Source: Corythucha ciliata
Taxonomy: Eukaryota > Arthropoda > Insecta > Hemiptera > Tingidae
Reading direction: 5' to 3'
Length of the DNA stretch: 64,000 nt
Assembly: GCA_038030265.1 (NCBI GenBank)
Contig: CM075938.1
Coordinates: 21,057,009-21,121,008 of the forward strand
In this document: piece after piece, positions 1-10,690 of the stretch
Layout of the letters: every line of letters begins with the position of its first letter
How positions within the stretch are numbered: position 1 is the first letter of the stretch
The notes under the pieces: model-generated
What the model was told of the DNA's origin: nothing
What the model saw: only the letters and a program-made list of their open reading frames with translations
Databases searched by the model: none
Made by a program: the position numbers and the translations under genes

Positions 1-2178
1 TTCCTATCAACATTCCTGTCCCCTGCGCTTGCGCGGAGCTACCGTCTAGATAGACCGAAGAAGGTCGCTAGAATGGACCGAAAACCAGTTAACCGTAATA
101 ATATAAATTTTTTGGATCGAATATCTCCTTAGTATAAACAACGGCTCCGAAATGCCAGATCCGATTATCTAGTTTTTGAAGGAGCCTAGTCGGCGAAATT
201 GCTTTCCTAGCCAAAGGCGACATTAGTTCTTGCATTGCCTGAAAACCGCGAAATTATGTTCTAGTCCGGGAGCCCACCGCATGAAAAATCCTGATCATTT
301 GATTGTGTCTGGCACCTGCAAAGGACGGTTTTTATGGTCTGGGAGACGACAATTCTGAGATTGGCAGACATTTTCCGTGGGAAAAGGATTCATAACAGAA
401 GCGCGGGTGTTGGCAAACACACGTTTAGGTGGTTTGAAAACGACTGATGGCGAGAGTAAAAAGTCGTTTTCTCGTTTGGAATAAATTACGAAACCAATAA
501 CGCCATCCAATTTGATCGTACTTAGCGCTATGAGCGAGCTTTAAAAAATGTGAAATTCCGAGTCTTACTATAATAGCCGGGGCTTCATTAGACATTGGAT
601 GGCGATGGTCGTTTTCCAGTTTATTGGTTACCAACCGTTTTCAAGTAGCCCAAAGTGGCGTTTACCAGCAGAAAATGTCTGGCGATCTCAGAAGTATCAT
701 CTCCTAGCCTAGTCCATAAACAACTTCCTATGCAAGCAAGTCCCATAGTGAGGTGGGGGGGGGGGAGATGCAAAACGAAACATCTTTTTTCTCCTTTCCT
801 TCAGCGGCTGCAACACTACTTCTTCATTTTTCCGACAAGGGTAGGTCAAATTTATCAACGCCCTAGCCAAAAATCCTGGCTTCAATGTAGCCTCGGGTTT
901 TCTCCATCGTAAGTAAGCCACTCCTAACCGGAATGTTGAGTCTGGAACGAAGTTAATTGCAGCGGTTCACTAAGGCATCAGAGGGCAATGTCACAACCAA
1001 CTGAAATTCCTACTGTTCCAGAAGGCCCTCAAACAACTCTTTCAACTTGGCACCGTTGCCCCCCCCCCCCTGTGGACTGGCCGCTCCCTAACGTTCAGGA
1101 CGTTCTTGCAGAAGCAGATGTGGAGGGACTGGCAGATCAACGCAGAAAAAAAAAAAAAGGAAAGGGGAGATGAAAATACGCCCCATATGGTTTGATACAC
1201 ATCCACACCACTCATTGTCAGCCTCCAGCACCTGAGGAATATATCGCTCAATCCCATTTCCTGTAGAAAAGTCAGGATCAAGCGCTCATCCACTTGTGCC
1301 CACTGCGGGGGGGGGGGGAGCATGTGTGTCTCAATTCTGTGAGTGATCGGCATCATGAAGTTACCCTCGAGTCCGAAGAGGATGTGTCGGTAGGCGAACA
1401 CCATGTGTAGGCAGAAGAAAGAGCAACCTTAGAAGACGAGGAAGAACAATAAGAACTTGATTCGGATGACGGCTCGCCCGAACAAGCCGGACCGTCTAAA
1501 ATAAGAAGATCAGAAATGTGATTTGGAAATGGTGATTTTCACATTTTCAACCTGGAGGCGTTAACATTTGAGGGTTTTCAACTTTTTAGCGAAGTTGGTA
1601 AAAATTCGCAATCACAGACTGGCGATTGCGGCTGAAAGGCTTTACCGATTGTGATTTTTCAAACGTCATTCGACAGGGAATTAGACGCCCTTTGAAAACG
1701 GAAATAGTACCATTTTTTTGTAGGATATACTTTTCGAGTTATACGCGAAAAACTGGAAAAAGTGCAAAAATGTAGCGGTTTTTAGGCTCTCAAATCTGAA
1801 GCACAACTAAGAAACCGTCGCAAACTCGTAACTTTGTTATTCAGGACCCCCAAGAAGGATTAAAACGATTCGCCAGCTCTCGAGCAATTTTTAGGTTCTA
1901 GGGCCATTTTCGCCCTAATTTTACTGGGCTAGGATCATTTCGACCCATACTGTAGGCAAATGAAATTAGGTGACGGTATGATTTATTTACAACACATTTC
2001 GAGTAAAAATGATGGCCACGCAGTGATTTCAAGTCGCTGTCACTTGGACAAATTATAAAAAGTCATTTTGAATAGAAATAATTTAAAATACTCGCAGTTT
2101 ATCATACTGGGTGGGATAGGGGGGAAATGGAAAATGGTAAAACGTCTTTTTTTTGTTAAATATTAATTTTGGTTTAAC
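1..2178. other. Intergenic, no supported gene
   Basis: I see no intact gene here. There are several G or C homopolymer runs (about 757, 1060, 1310). At 1410-1520 (+) a short acidic reading frame with an internal stop (read roughly as EDEEEQ, stop, ELDSDDGSPEQAGPS) looks like the decayed tail of a coding sequence, but I cannot assign it. The open frames on either strand around 655-1400 are short, run through homopolymers and lack recognisable motifs. Confidence 0.5.
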
Positions 2179-3300
2179 TTATAGCCTAATACCAGGATTG
2201 GTGGACGCAACGTAGTTCAAAAGTTCTTCGTTGTCTTCACAGATGAACGGTTTCTCATGGTAGCACGCAATATCGTGCCAGGCGATACCGTCGTTATACA
2301 CGTTGTTCAAAACGCTCATGCAGGACTCGTTAGTGCCTGTCGCAATAAACATTATTAGGAAATTCAATGGGCGTCTTGAATGGGGTGGGGGTTGGTACCA
2401 TTGATGTCGAATTCGGCGTTGTCGGGTTGTTTCACTTTTTTGTGACCAGTGCGCGACCACGGATTGTACGAGTAGCCTGCCGGAGCCCGATCGGTGGGTG
2501 CCATTTTAACGCGGTTGGCACTCCAGAACCAGCCGTAGAGATTTTTGGGTTCGAGGTCGCGTCGACCTTCGCAACCTTTGAAGTCGCAGAGACGACCCGA
2601 AGTCCAAATGTAGGGGACATCGTCTAATGTTGATAAAAAAAACAACCAATTTATGTAATTTTTATGTAAAATAGCTTGAAAAAACGAAAGACTCCTGGGA
2701 ATTTTGCAACACCCGTATGGGGAATGAAGAAAACAATAATGAAAGTGTGTTTTAAGGTCTTCAGATAAAAAACAACGACAAAAGAAAGGATGAAAGATAG
2801 CCTCCCGAGATTAAAAAAGTGAGAAAATCTCTCCAAAAAGAAAAGGTCAGCTTCCCTCACAATTAAGTCAATGAGCCTTCCTCCCACACCGTAGAGCATT
2901 CCCTGGGGGAGGAGAGGGACGGGGCGTTTTTCCAACTTACTGTCTTGAATGAGTTTAAAAACAAGATTGTTCTCCTGTTGAGTCTCCATTGATATCAAGT
3001 CCATGCAATACTCTCGACAGTAGTTACGAGCGTCGAGCCAATCGACTTTGGTGTTCCTGAATTGGGGGACGTGACCGCTGAAGAAGTAATTGTGTCCTTG
3101 GAAGAAAAACTCTTTGGGCCCTATCGCAAAAAAAATTGTTGAGTACTCGTACATTGTTATTTTATCGCGTGTTTTTATTTACTTTGAGCACATTTCTGTG
3201 CATTCGGCAGTGCAAGAAATCTGCCGGGTTTTTGCGGTGGTCTCTGTTGAGCCTGGGAGAGTCCCACAACCGCCAATAGCCAGAGAATTGAAGTTTTCAT
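2179..3300 (-). CDS. Secreted C-type lectin-like protein, 4 exons, 226 aa
   Basis: Exons on the minus strand are 3300-3183, 3120-2941, 2623-2399 and 2336-2179; all have GT-AG borders and the phases close to 226 codons. The start is chosen because MKTSILWLLAVVGLSQA is a clear signal peptide, with cleavage likely before QQRPPQ. The rest is one C-type lectin-like domain. Exon 2 has FFFQGHNYFFS and WLDARNYCREYCMDLISME, the usual first helix with its cysteine. Exon 3 has the YIWTSGRLCDFKGC stretch and KQPDNAEF, which carries a QPD motif, typical of galactose-type calcium sites. Exon 4 has AWHDIACYHEKPFICE, the WND-C-FICE end of the fold. The N of WND is replaced by H, so calcium and sugar binding may be altered. 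A secreted immune or adhesive role is inferred from the family. Introns are about 60-320 bp. Confidence 0.88.
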
Positions 3301-4638
3301 TCTGTGTGTGTGAGAAAAAGAAAACAGTCGCGCTAGAATTAAAAAAGGAAAAGAAAAAAGAAGATTTTTGATGGGCACGTCAATGAAAGGCGACCTTTTG
3401 GGAATGAAGGGGATCGCGGGAGAGGAGTTGATTGTCGGATCGCACTGTGCGAGCAATAGAGTAGGAGAGAGAGAAATTCGGAACATTCGTCGTGCTTTCG
3501 ACGATTATTTAAGAGTTGTTTTTTTTTCTCTCTTAAGAGAAATTGACGTTTTTTTTAACGATTTCTTGAACTGTCCCAGCGAAAGTGCTGCCGGTAGTGA
3601 CTTCGCCTCCTCTAAGTTCGTTCCCATGTTACGAAATTCCTCTGGATTACTCGATTAAAGCTCGCGAATAAAAACGAGGGTATCGAATGATAGCCAGAAC
3701 TATTTCCTCCTAGAATAAAACGTTATGATGAAACGGCTAAGGTGGAAAAGGTCAAGCATGCTGGCGAACGACAGTGTTTTTTTTTTGTAAGCGAGGTCGC
3801 AAGATTGCACTCGTCTACAAAACAAGTAAAATTACTCCTTTTCGTCCTTTATCTAATAAAACTTAAACTTTCCACCGCCTCTCAACACAACGAGCTTGAA
3901 GCCTCTTCGAGGCGAAGATCGCTACAGAAAAAAATGGAACCTTGACGAGTCAAGTACCAGGGAAAGTACAACCTTCATCTTTTCTTCGAAGTCCGTGATG
4001 ACACAGTGCGTGATGATGAGGGTGTCGTGGTGCGGGAAGAGGGGGGACACCTTCGATGGCCCATTCAGATGTAAACTTTGGAACCTGTCGTAGGGGAGGT
4101 GTGTGAAGAAGGGGAGCAATAAAATAAGAGTTTTGAATGTTTAATCTAGCACACACAATTCATTCTTCTCAGCCTTCGAACGCAAAATCAAACACTGAGA
4201 AACGCGTTTGAGGAGGGGGGGGGGTGACATTTTAGCACGCGCGTTTGCATCACACTCGTTAATAATAATAAAAAAGTTTCCCACATTAGGACGTCTAAGA
4301 ACGAGTCATTTTCGCCTGAAGAAACGCACTGTGAGGCTCCGTGTTGTTAGTGGGGGTTTGAATTAACAGTTTTGGGTCTCCAAAACAGGTGAGTTGATTG
4401 GAGTAGAGAACAGCACAAGTCCTCATGGAAACTAAAAATTCCTGAAATCTGGGTAGTAAGGCTTCTTTGGGGTGCGGAAGGAACTCCCCCTCTCCTCCCG
4501 GATAAAGTTCCCTAACTGCAGATAAATCGTGTGAACGAAATTAGCATTTTCATTAGGACGCTGCTCGGTCATCACCAGTATTTTCTGCTATTGAAAATTC
4601 ACCTTCGCATAGCCCAGACCGAGGAGATTTCTTCCCTC
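3301..4638. other. Intergenic region upstream of the lectin gene
   Basis: This region holds the putative lectin promoter on the minus strand and low-complexity A/T and G-rich tracts. I see no TATA box that I would defend and no gene. The ORFs here are short and have no recognisable domains. Confidence 0.4.
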
Positions 4639-4771
4639 CAGGGGCCCTAGTTAGAGTTGTCGGGAAATAATCCCGTAAACGGTATCCAAGGACGCTTCAT
4701 CAGAAATAGTATTATCTCGCCGTAGCAACCACCTCACGTGAGTTTTTCCCGACAACTTGGAATAAGGCCCC
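4639..4771. mobile_element. Small inverted-repeat element (MITE-like), about 131 bp
   Basis: Imperfect terminal inverted repeats bound this unit. The left end is GGGGCCCTAGTTAGAGTTGT plus CGGGAAA (4641-4667). The right end reads, on the opposite strand, GGGGCCTTATTCCAAGTTGT plus CGGGAAA (4771-4745). The interior is about 77 bp and non-coding. The outer CAGGGG-like ends recall hAT-type termini, but I see no convincing target-site duplication. Confidence 0.6.
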
Positions 4772-5014
4772 AGATCTTGGTTCAGAAAATAGCCTGAGAA
4801 AGAAGATTTTCTGGGACTCGCACACTCATGATGCCACTAAATTGCTTTTTCGTGACCCTATCATTCCTCTCAGGCGGGGGGGGGGGATTCGTCTCCTATG
4901 AGATTTCCTCTCACCCACGCGTTGCTGAACGACGACCCCAACAACAAACAACGTTGTTGGATGGGACTTCTTCGTGGTTATTGAAAGAGGTGTATTCGAT
5001 TATGAACATTCAAG

Positions 5015-5260
5015 AAGTAAATTCTTCGTGTGGTTGGCCATTGGTTCGACCATTTTTTGGTTCAACCAATTCATGATTCGGCTCTTGTGTGGTGGATTGT
5101 TTTGTGATTCAACCATTTCGATTGAAGCGTTATAAAAACCGTGGAATGGTCTAACTACAAAATATTCATACCACAGCATTGTAATTTTGACAAATTTGTT
5201 GAACCACAATATGGGCAAACCACAATATGCCGAACCAAAATATGTCTTATCCATGACATT
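5015..5260. repeat. Degenerate GTGGTTCGACC-type short repeats
   Basis: Loosely periodic words such as GGTTGGCCATTGGTTCGACC and TGGTTCAACCAATT recur on both orientations here. They resemble the GTGGTTCGAGCTTT family seen at 40.5 and 51.7 kb. No coding content was found. Confidence 0.4.
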
Positions 5261-5269
5261 AGGTTTAAT

Positions 5270-5400
5270 CGTTTGTCGTCTGCAGCTGCACTTTTAGCAC
5301 TGAAAGTACTAAACCTTCATTATTTTTTCGCGTTATTTCACATGATAACCCGCGAGGTTACAACATTTTGTACTGCTCGGAGTAGTCCGAGTAAGATTCG
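5270..5400. mobile_element. Degraded copy of the CGTTCGTTTG inverted-repeat element
   Basis: This stretch matches the element at 61426-61568: both share AGCACTGAAAGTACTAA and then TTATTTCACATGATAACCCG followed by CGAGGTTACAA. The left end CGTTTG is retained but the right terminus has decayed. It is non-coding and is inferred to be an older copy of the same MITE family. Confidence 0.65.
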
Positions 5401-5510
5401 CTAAAAATTATAATAAGGTCAAGAAATAAATTCTAAAATTAAAAATTCAAAGTTTACCAACAGATCTTCCCGAGGAACGTAAGTTTATTGCACAAAAGAG
5501 CAGGAAGACA

Positions 5511-5634
5511 GGCCTGCCGCAAATTGAGCCCACGCGTGGGTCACCCAAGCTCAAAAAACAGTTAAAAGACCATCCATTTTCAAATGTTTTTTGAGCTTGG
5601 GTGACCCACGCATGGGCTCAATTTGCGGCGGGCC
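5511..5634. repeat. Near-perfect foldback (50-bp arms, 24-bp loop)
   Basis: The left arm 5511-5560 and right arm 5585-5634 are reverse complements at 48 of 50 positions. They start with GGCCTGCCGCAAATTGAGCC and end in AAGCTCAAAAAACA. The loop is 24 bp. There is no coding potential. The high arm identity suggests a recent foldback insertion or active correction between arms, and a transcript would form a long hairpin. Confidence 0.9.
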
Positions 5635-8600
5635 ACATAGGAACAAACGGAAAGGTACCCACAGACTTTAGTTCTCCAGAGATCCACTAGTAGAGCCACC
5701 GGAATTATGAAATCGCCGAATGGTCGAAGTACACGAAGACTGGACCTTTAAATTGTGTTAGGGGGGACGCGCTGAGGATGAACCACGAAGAAGTTCCACC
5801 CAAACCATCAACCGCCTAACAACAGCGTTGTTAGGGTCCTCCGTGAAAGAGACGACTCCATAGGGAGAGAATTAACACCCAAGAGTTACGTAAAAGCAAT
5901 TGTCGTGGGCAATTATAATAGCGAGTCGCAAAAAACACTCACTTGCACGTGCTCTACACTGCAAGATGTCTGAATCGGGCGGGTGACCCCGTTCGGTAAG
6001 CAACTGACAGGACGGTCAGGTTGGGGTAGTCCATCTTCGCAACACCCACACTCTCTCGGAACACCCGACGACTCCCACTGACAGCAGGCACCTCGGGTCA
6101 ACTTATGACCTGAACCAGAGGCCAGGGTTTCAACAATTTAGGAGTCAAATCATCGTGTGGTTAGAGCGTTTGTTGGTTGGACTATTTCGTAGCATTGAAC
6201 CACAATTTTCATGGTTGGTTTCATTACCAATTGGTAGGTCGCCAAGGGACAAATATTCGTTTATTAATTATTATTAAATGGAATGCTTGATTTTGTTTGG
6301 CAGTGGGGGTAGAACGCTGCAGCGAAAGGTTTGCGAAGATCGCGAGATTTCTCCGAAGGGGTGGAATCGGCTTGGGCTGGACTTCCTTTTCAACCTGTCC
6401 CGGCCCAAATCAATCGTGCCTTCGTTTTTTCTGGGGGCTATTACCCGTTAACTTTTTAGACGAATTTCGCCCGAGAGAGGTTGAAATTTGACAGTATCCT
6501 CAGTGTGAAACAAATTTTTGTGATAAAACTTATCATTTTCATTACGGCGGACGGCAAATTCTTGACACTTTATAAATTGACCGCTTCCGGGCCGTGTCAT
6601 TTTTGAGGAACTCATGCCTCCAACTTCTTGCTCCTGTCAATTTGGCGAAGGCGATGTGAGATACTTTGAGGCGAAGGAGGTGCTGTGAGGATTCGTTTGA
6701 ATCAGTTGACCCTTTTTCTGAAAAAGGGCTCGTAGGAAGACGTCGAAATATGAAGACGCCTCTATAGCAGTTGAGTAATAGTTGCACAACCCGCGTCTGC
6801 TGCCGCCCCTTTTTTTCTCTACTCTTTCTTCCAACTCGCCCCATTATCGCTGGCATGCTTCCCTTTTTTTCTCTCTTGTCTCTCAGCACTTAGTTCGTCG
6901 AATCGTGATCGTCAATCTAACTTTGTTTTTGTTTTTTTTTTACACCATTAAAATAACGTGTCTCCCCCTACACCGATACGACGAAAAATAGCGTCTCCAA
7001 GCCTCTTCAAAGAAGAAAAAAATAGTTTCCGAGAAAGGTGTGTATGCGAAGGGGTTGTTTTGTCAACAGTCATCATCCATCTCTTCCCCCCGCCACCCTA
7101 CAATATTTTTTAGTTTCAACAGAAGGTCGTTGTCAAATAAAAAGATAATAAAAAAAGGATTTACGTGTCCCCAAAAAAAATTCTGAATGAGGCAACATCG
7201 AAGCCCGATGGTCTTCCGGAGGGATGCATTTTCGAAAAATGTTGAGTAACATTTTTTTCGTCTTATTAGAGTTTTGTACGAGACTTGCCGTGACTTAATA
7301 TTATTCAACCCGCGAGGGAAGGGCTCGTCGGTGTGGGTTTTTCGCGCGACGTGGTTCAATTAAATTAAAATAGGCGAGCACGAATTTTCACGAAAGCTTT
7401 TTAAAATTGCGTCGGGGTTTTTTGGGTTGTGCAACCCCCCCCCCCCCTCCTGACGCTTGGAATTATGTAAAAAAAATATATATTATAAAAAAAATGGGTA
7501 CGCGCCCTCGGGGTGTTAGAGTACGTACGAATTTTTTCAAGTCGAGACATAATTCCAGAGCTAAACTACGAAGAAGAAAGTACTGATGGTGGAGCAACAC
7601 GAAGCCGACCTTGTAGGTCTTTCCAGAGAAAGCATTGGGACGCGCGCGTTTGTGGGTGACACCGGTGGATCACCCCGAAAAAAAGATGTGTGCGCCGGGT
7701 TTAAAACGTGTCGTTTTAATATTCTTGACATCTACGGCATTTCATAACAAAAGCGTGAAAGTGATGAAAATGAGGGGGGGGGGGGCTTTCAACGTAGAAC
7801 AAACGAGCATTAATGAGTTCCCCGTGGCTGTAACTTCCGTGATTTCAAAAATCCAGAAATAATTTAGAAAAATGTGAGTTCAACAGATTTTGCCCTCTTT
7901 AACTGTCGCAAAATTCTGCTGTGTTTTGTCTTAGCTACATGGCAGACGCCGGCAAATTTTCATTAAAAAATAATTAAAAAATGTACTCACGTAAATTCTT
8001 CCCTATAGGTACCCGGTAGTGCGTTTATTTGTTGTTGAAAAAAATAACGCTTTCACCTCTTTCCTATCCTACTCGAAGCTGTTAATTCTAAAAACTGACT
8101 TAATAGGCCTCCTCCAAGTCGATGTATATCCCCGGGAACACAATCACCTTTTTTTTCTTCTTCTTTTCAGCCCTCTCCCAGGGAAATATACACTTTTTAT
8201 ACCCCCCGCGGTAGGGTGCGCATAGAAATGGGTAGAGGGGACAGGATATCTCCCTCCGACGCCTCCTGATGTTTCTTAAGAAAAGAGGGGTGCAAAAGAT
8301 GTTCCTCAGGGGCCAAATTACCATCTCTTCTAATGCTACTTCTTCTATAGTGAGGCGACTAGGATGATTCGTGTTGTGTGGTGGTGAGGGGGGTGGTGAA
8401 GATGGGCGCAGAGACACTTCCAAGTCCTGAACCTTGAAAATAAATTTGAGCGGTCGTTTGCGTTTAAACCTGAAAGATCTTATGACTTCCTAATTTTTCT
8501 GTCTGGCCTGACTTGAAATCAAGCGAGATTATAGGTTTTTTCTTATAACAGTTCGAAGAATAATTTCCTGATTTCTGATGCGTTAAGAAATTCAATTAAC

Positions 8601-9110
8601 CGGATCGAAATTAGCATCGCGTGGAGGAAAGATTGCGTAAAAATATCGCCACTGTGCTAAACATCGACATCCTTCCCTTGGGCGATTGTAATTGTACGCA
8701 AAAATCTTAAGACGATGTATCGAAATTTATGCAACGGGGAGCGAAAACGAGATCGGCTTATTACGGGTGATGCATGGGCGAGGGGCTATGCTTAAAACCT
8801 GTAACTTGGAATGTATCGTTCATGGAGCCGGTCGTTTAGAATGGGACTGGGTGCCCTAAAGTGTATCACCCTGGGAATTTCCAGGGAATTCTTTATAACT
8901 TAAAAGGTCAGGAAATTTCGTGAATTTATGGGGAAAAATCAGGGAAAACATATAACAAATTCACCTTGCCTCTCTTGACTAGAACGAAACAGCAGTTATA
9001 ACGTAACCGAGGCACATTTGTACTTTTCTTTAGGCACAAGCTTCTTTTTCCCCAAAAAGCCAGCCTAGCGACGCAAAAAGAAACGCTCATTCCGCGGTTA
9101 AAGTGCGATA
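5635..9110. other. Intergenic, unassigned
   Basis: No supported gene was found. Around 6140-6240 there are further GTGGTT-type short repeats. An open frame on the minus strand at 6889-6542 and others at 7359-7063 and 8423-8100 have no recognisable motif and run through low-complexity sequence. Around 8860-8950 short words of the type CAGGGAATTT recur. Poly-C and poly-G tracts lie near 7435 and 7770. Confidence 0.4.
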
Positions 9111-9119
9111 AAAGCATTA

Positions 9120-9345
9120 ATTCGCAATTGAGAAAAAGCACTGATTTGCAGCCAATATTGAGAAAAATCCCATTCGAGGATGAAATTTAGAAAAATTGCT
9201 AGCGTGTAGAAAGAGGAAAAACTCTATATCACGGCTAAATTCGAAAAAATACTAGTAATTCAAGGCTTAAATTGAGAAACAGATTATTCACGAATGAAAT
9301 CGAGAAAAATCGCTCGTTTGCAGCTAAAATTGAGGAATTGGCAAA
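9120..9345 (+). repeat. Family A degenerate minisatellite (about 28-bp unit)
   Basis: About eight diverged units with the core AATTCGCGGCTAAAATTGAG followed by AAAAA. One stretch near 9300-9345 (CGCTCGTTTGCAGCTAAAAT) also resembles 57690-57740, so the two loci share more than the unit. Confidence 0.7.
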
Positions 9346-10430
9346 TGGGCGCGAATAGCCATGCTTGGCCATTATTTTGGTGCAGATAGCCATTTTGAAG
9401 GCGTGAATCGTCATTAACACCATATCTACAGCCTCTGTAGGGCGCAAATGATCAGTTTGAACATTTTTAGTGCTTGAAGCGTGTATTGCCAGTACGAGTA
9501 TGCCATTTTCATGGGTGTGAATATCAAGACGCAAATTGTAAGTTCAGCTCTTTTCTAGTGCAAACAACGTCAGTTTTGCTGATTTCATGGCTTGAATACC
9601 CAGTTTGGTCATTTTTAGGGTGTCAGTTGGCCATTTATGGGATGTGCGTACGTCAAGCCAAAGGCGAAAACGGACAGTTTAGCCACTTTTGACACGCTGA
9701 AGGGTCGATTTTGTTATTTTTGGAGCAGGGAACAGGAATCACAGCTGGTCAGGCATTTTCAGGCCGCACATTGTCAGTTAATCCATTTTCAGGACTCTTA
9801 AAGCCTGTTTGGACTCTTTTAGAGCGGATAATTCCCGTTTGGCTATTTTTTTTTTGTGCAAAAATAATCAGTTTAGCTATTTTCAAGGCGTGAATCGGCG
9901 GTTTAACCATTTTCAGGGAGCAAATGGTCAAGTTAAGATGCGAATGGTCAGTTTGGCCATTCTTGGTACAGGACGAGAATTATCTGTTTAGGGCTCGAAT
10001 AGTCAGTTTTCAGGGCGCAAGTAGTCCGTCAAGCCAAGGTTTGAATTGCCATTTTGGTCATTTCAAATTGGCACGCTTATGCTTATAGTCGATTTAGCCA
10101 TTTTCATCGCGGGAATCCAGGACTTTCGTGAATTATCAGGGCCAAGCTAATAGTAGCGTTAGCCATTTTTAGCGCGCGTGAAGTCAGTTTGGCTAGTTTT
10201 AGGGCAGAAATAATCGGTTTAGCTATTTTCAAGACGCAAATCGTCAGCTTTGCCATTTTGGGACGCGAGTATACATATAGTCAGCCTAGCCTTTTACATT
10301 GTGGCAATAGCTAGTTTAGCCATTTTTAGGCAGCGAATGGCTGACAAGCCATTTTGAGTTGAGGAAAGCACACAATTTCTTAACAATTTTCCTCGAGCAA
10401 ATCCTGAATTTGCGCCTGGTCAGTGATATA
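9346..10430 (-). repeat. Family B degenerate minisatellite (about 29-bp unit)
   Basis: Many diverged tandem units whose core, read on the minus strand, is CCTAAAAATGGCCAAACTGA followed by a GCG-containing linker. On the plus strand this appears as GTCAGTTTGGCCATTTTCAG. The same family occurs in the opposite orientation at 45.4-46.9 kb. It directly abuts the family A block on its left. Confidence 0.8.
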
Positions 10431-10690
10431 AATACCATTGATGCCGTGGATATTTACTTATCGGGGCTAAATAGCGAACCTCTTCAACCGCTGCCGCGTA
10501 GAAACCGAATTGGAATAGAAATAGAATAATGAAATAAAATAAAATAAAATAAAATAGAAAACAAACATTCAGTTCATATGACTACCTATACATATATCGA
10601 GAGCTGGAGACAGTCTCACTCAACCGGAAGAACATGACATGACATGACAGCAGTCATGAAAGCTGTGCAAAATGATAACTTATGACCTCA
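10431..10690. repeat. Simple repeats between a minisatellite and a LINE
   Basis: An (AAAAT)n run is present at about 10531-10556 and (CATGA)n at about 10632-10650. The TAATAATAATAATGATTTAT stretch at about 10695-10715 is the microsatellite tail of the adjacent LINE on the minus strand. Confidence 0.7.

Noticed and set aside
1042..1404. 120-aa minus-strand frame
   Set aside because: It crosses C, A and G homopolymers and has no recognisable motif; at best a decayed fragment.
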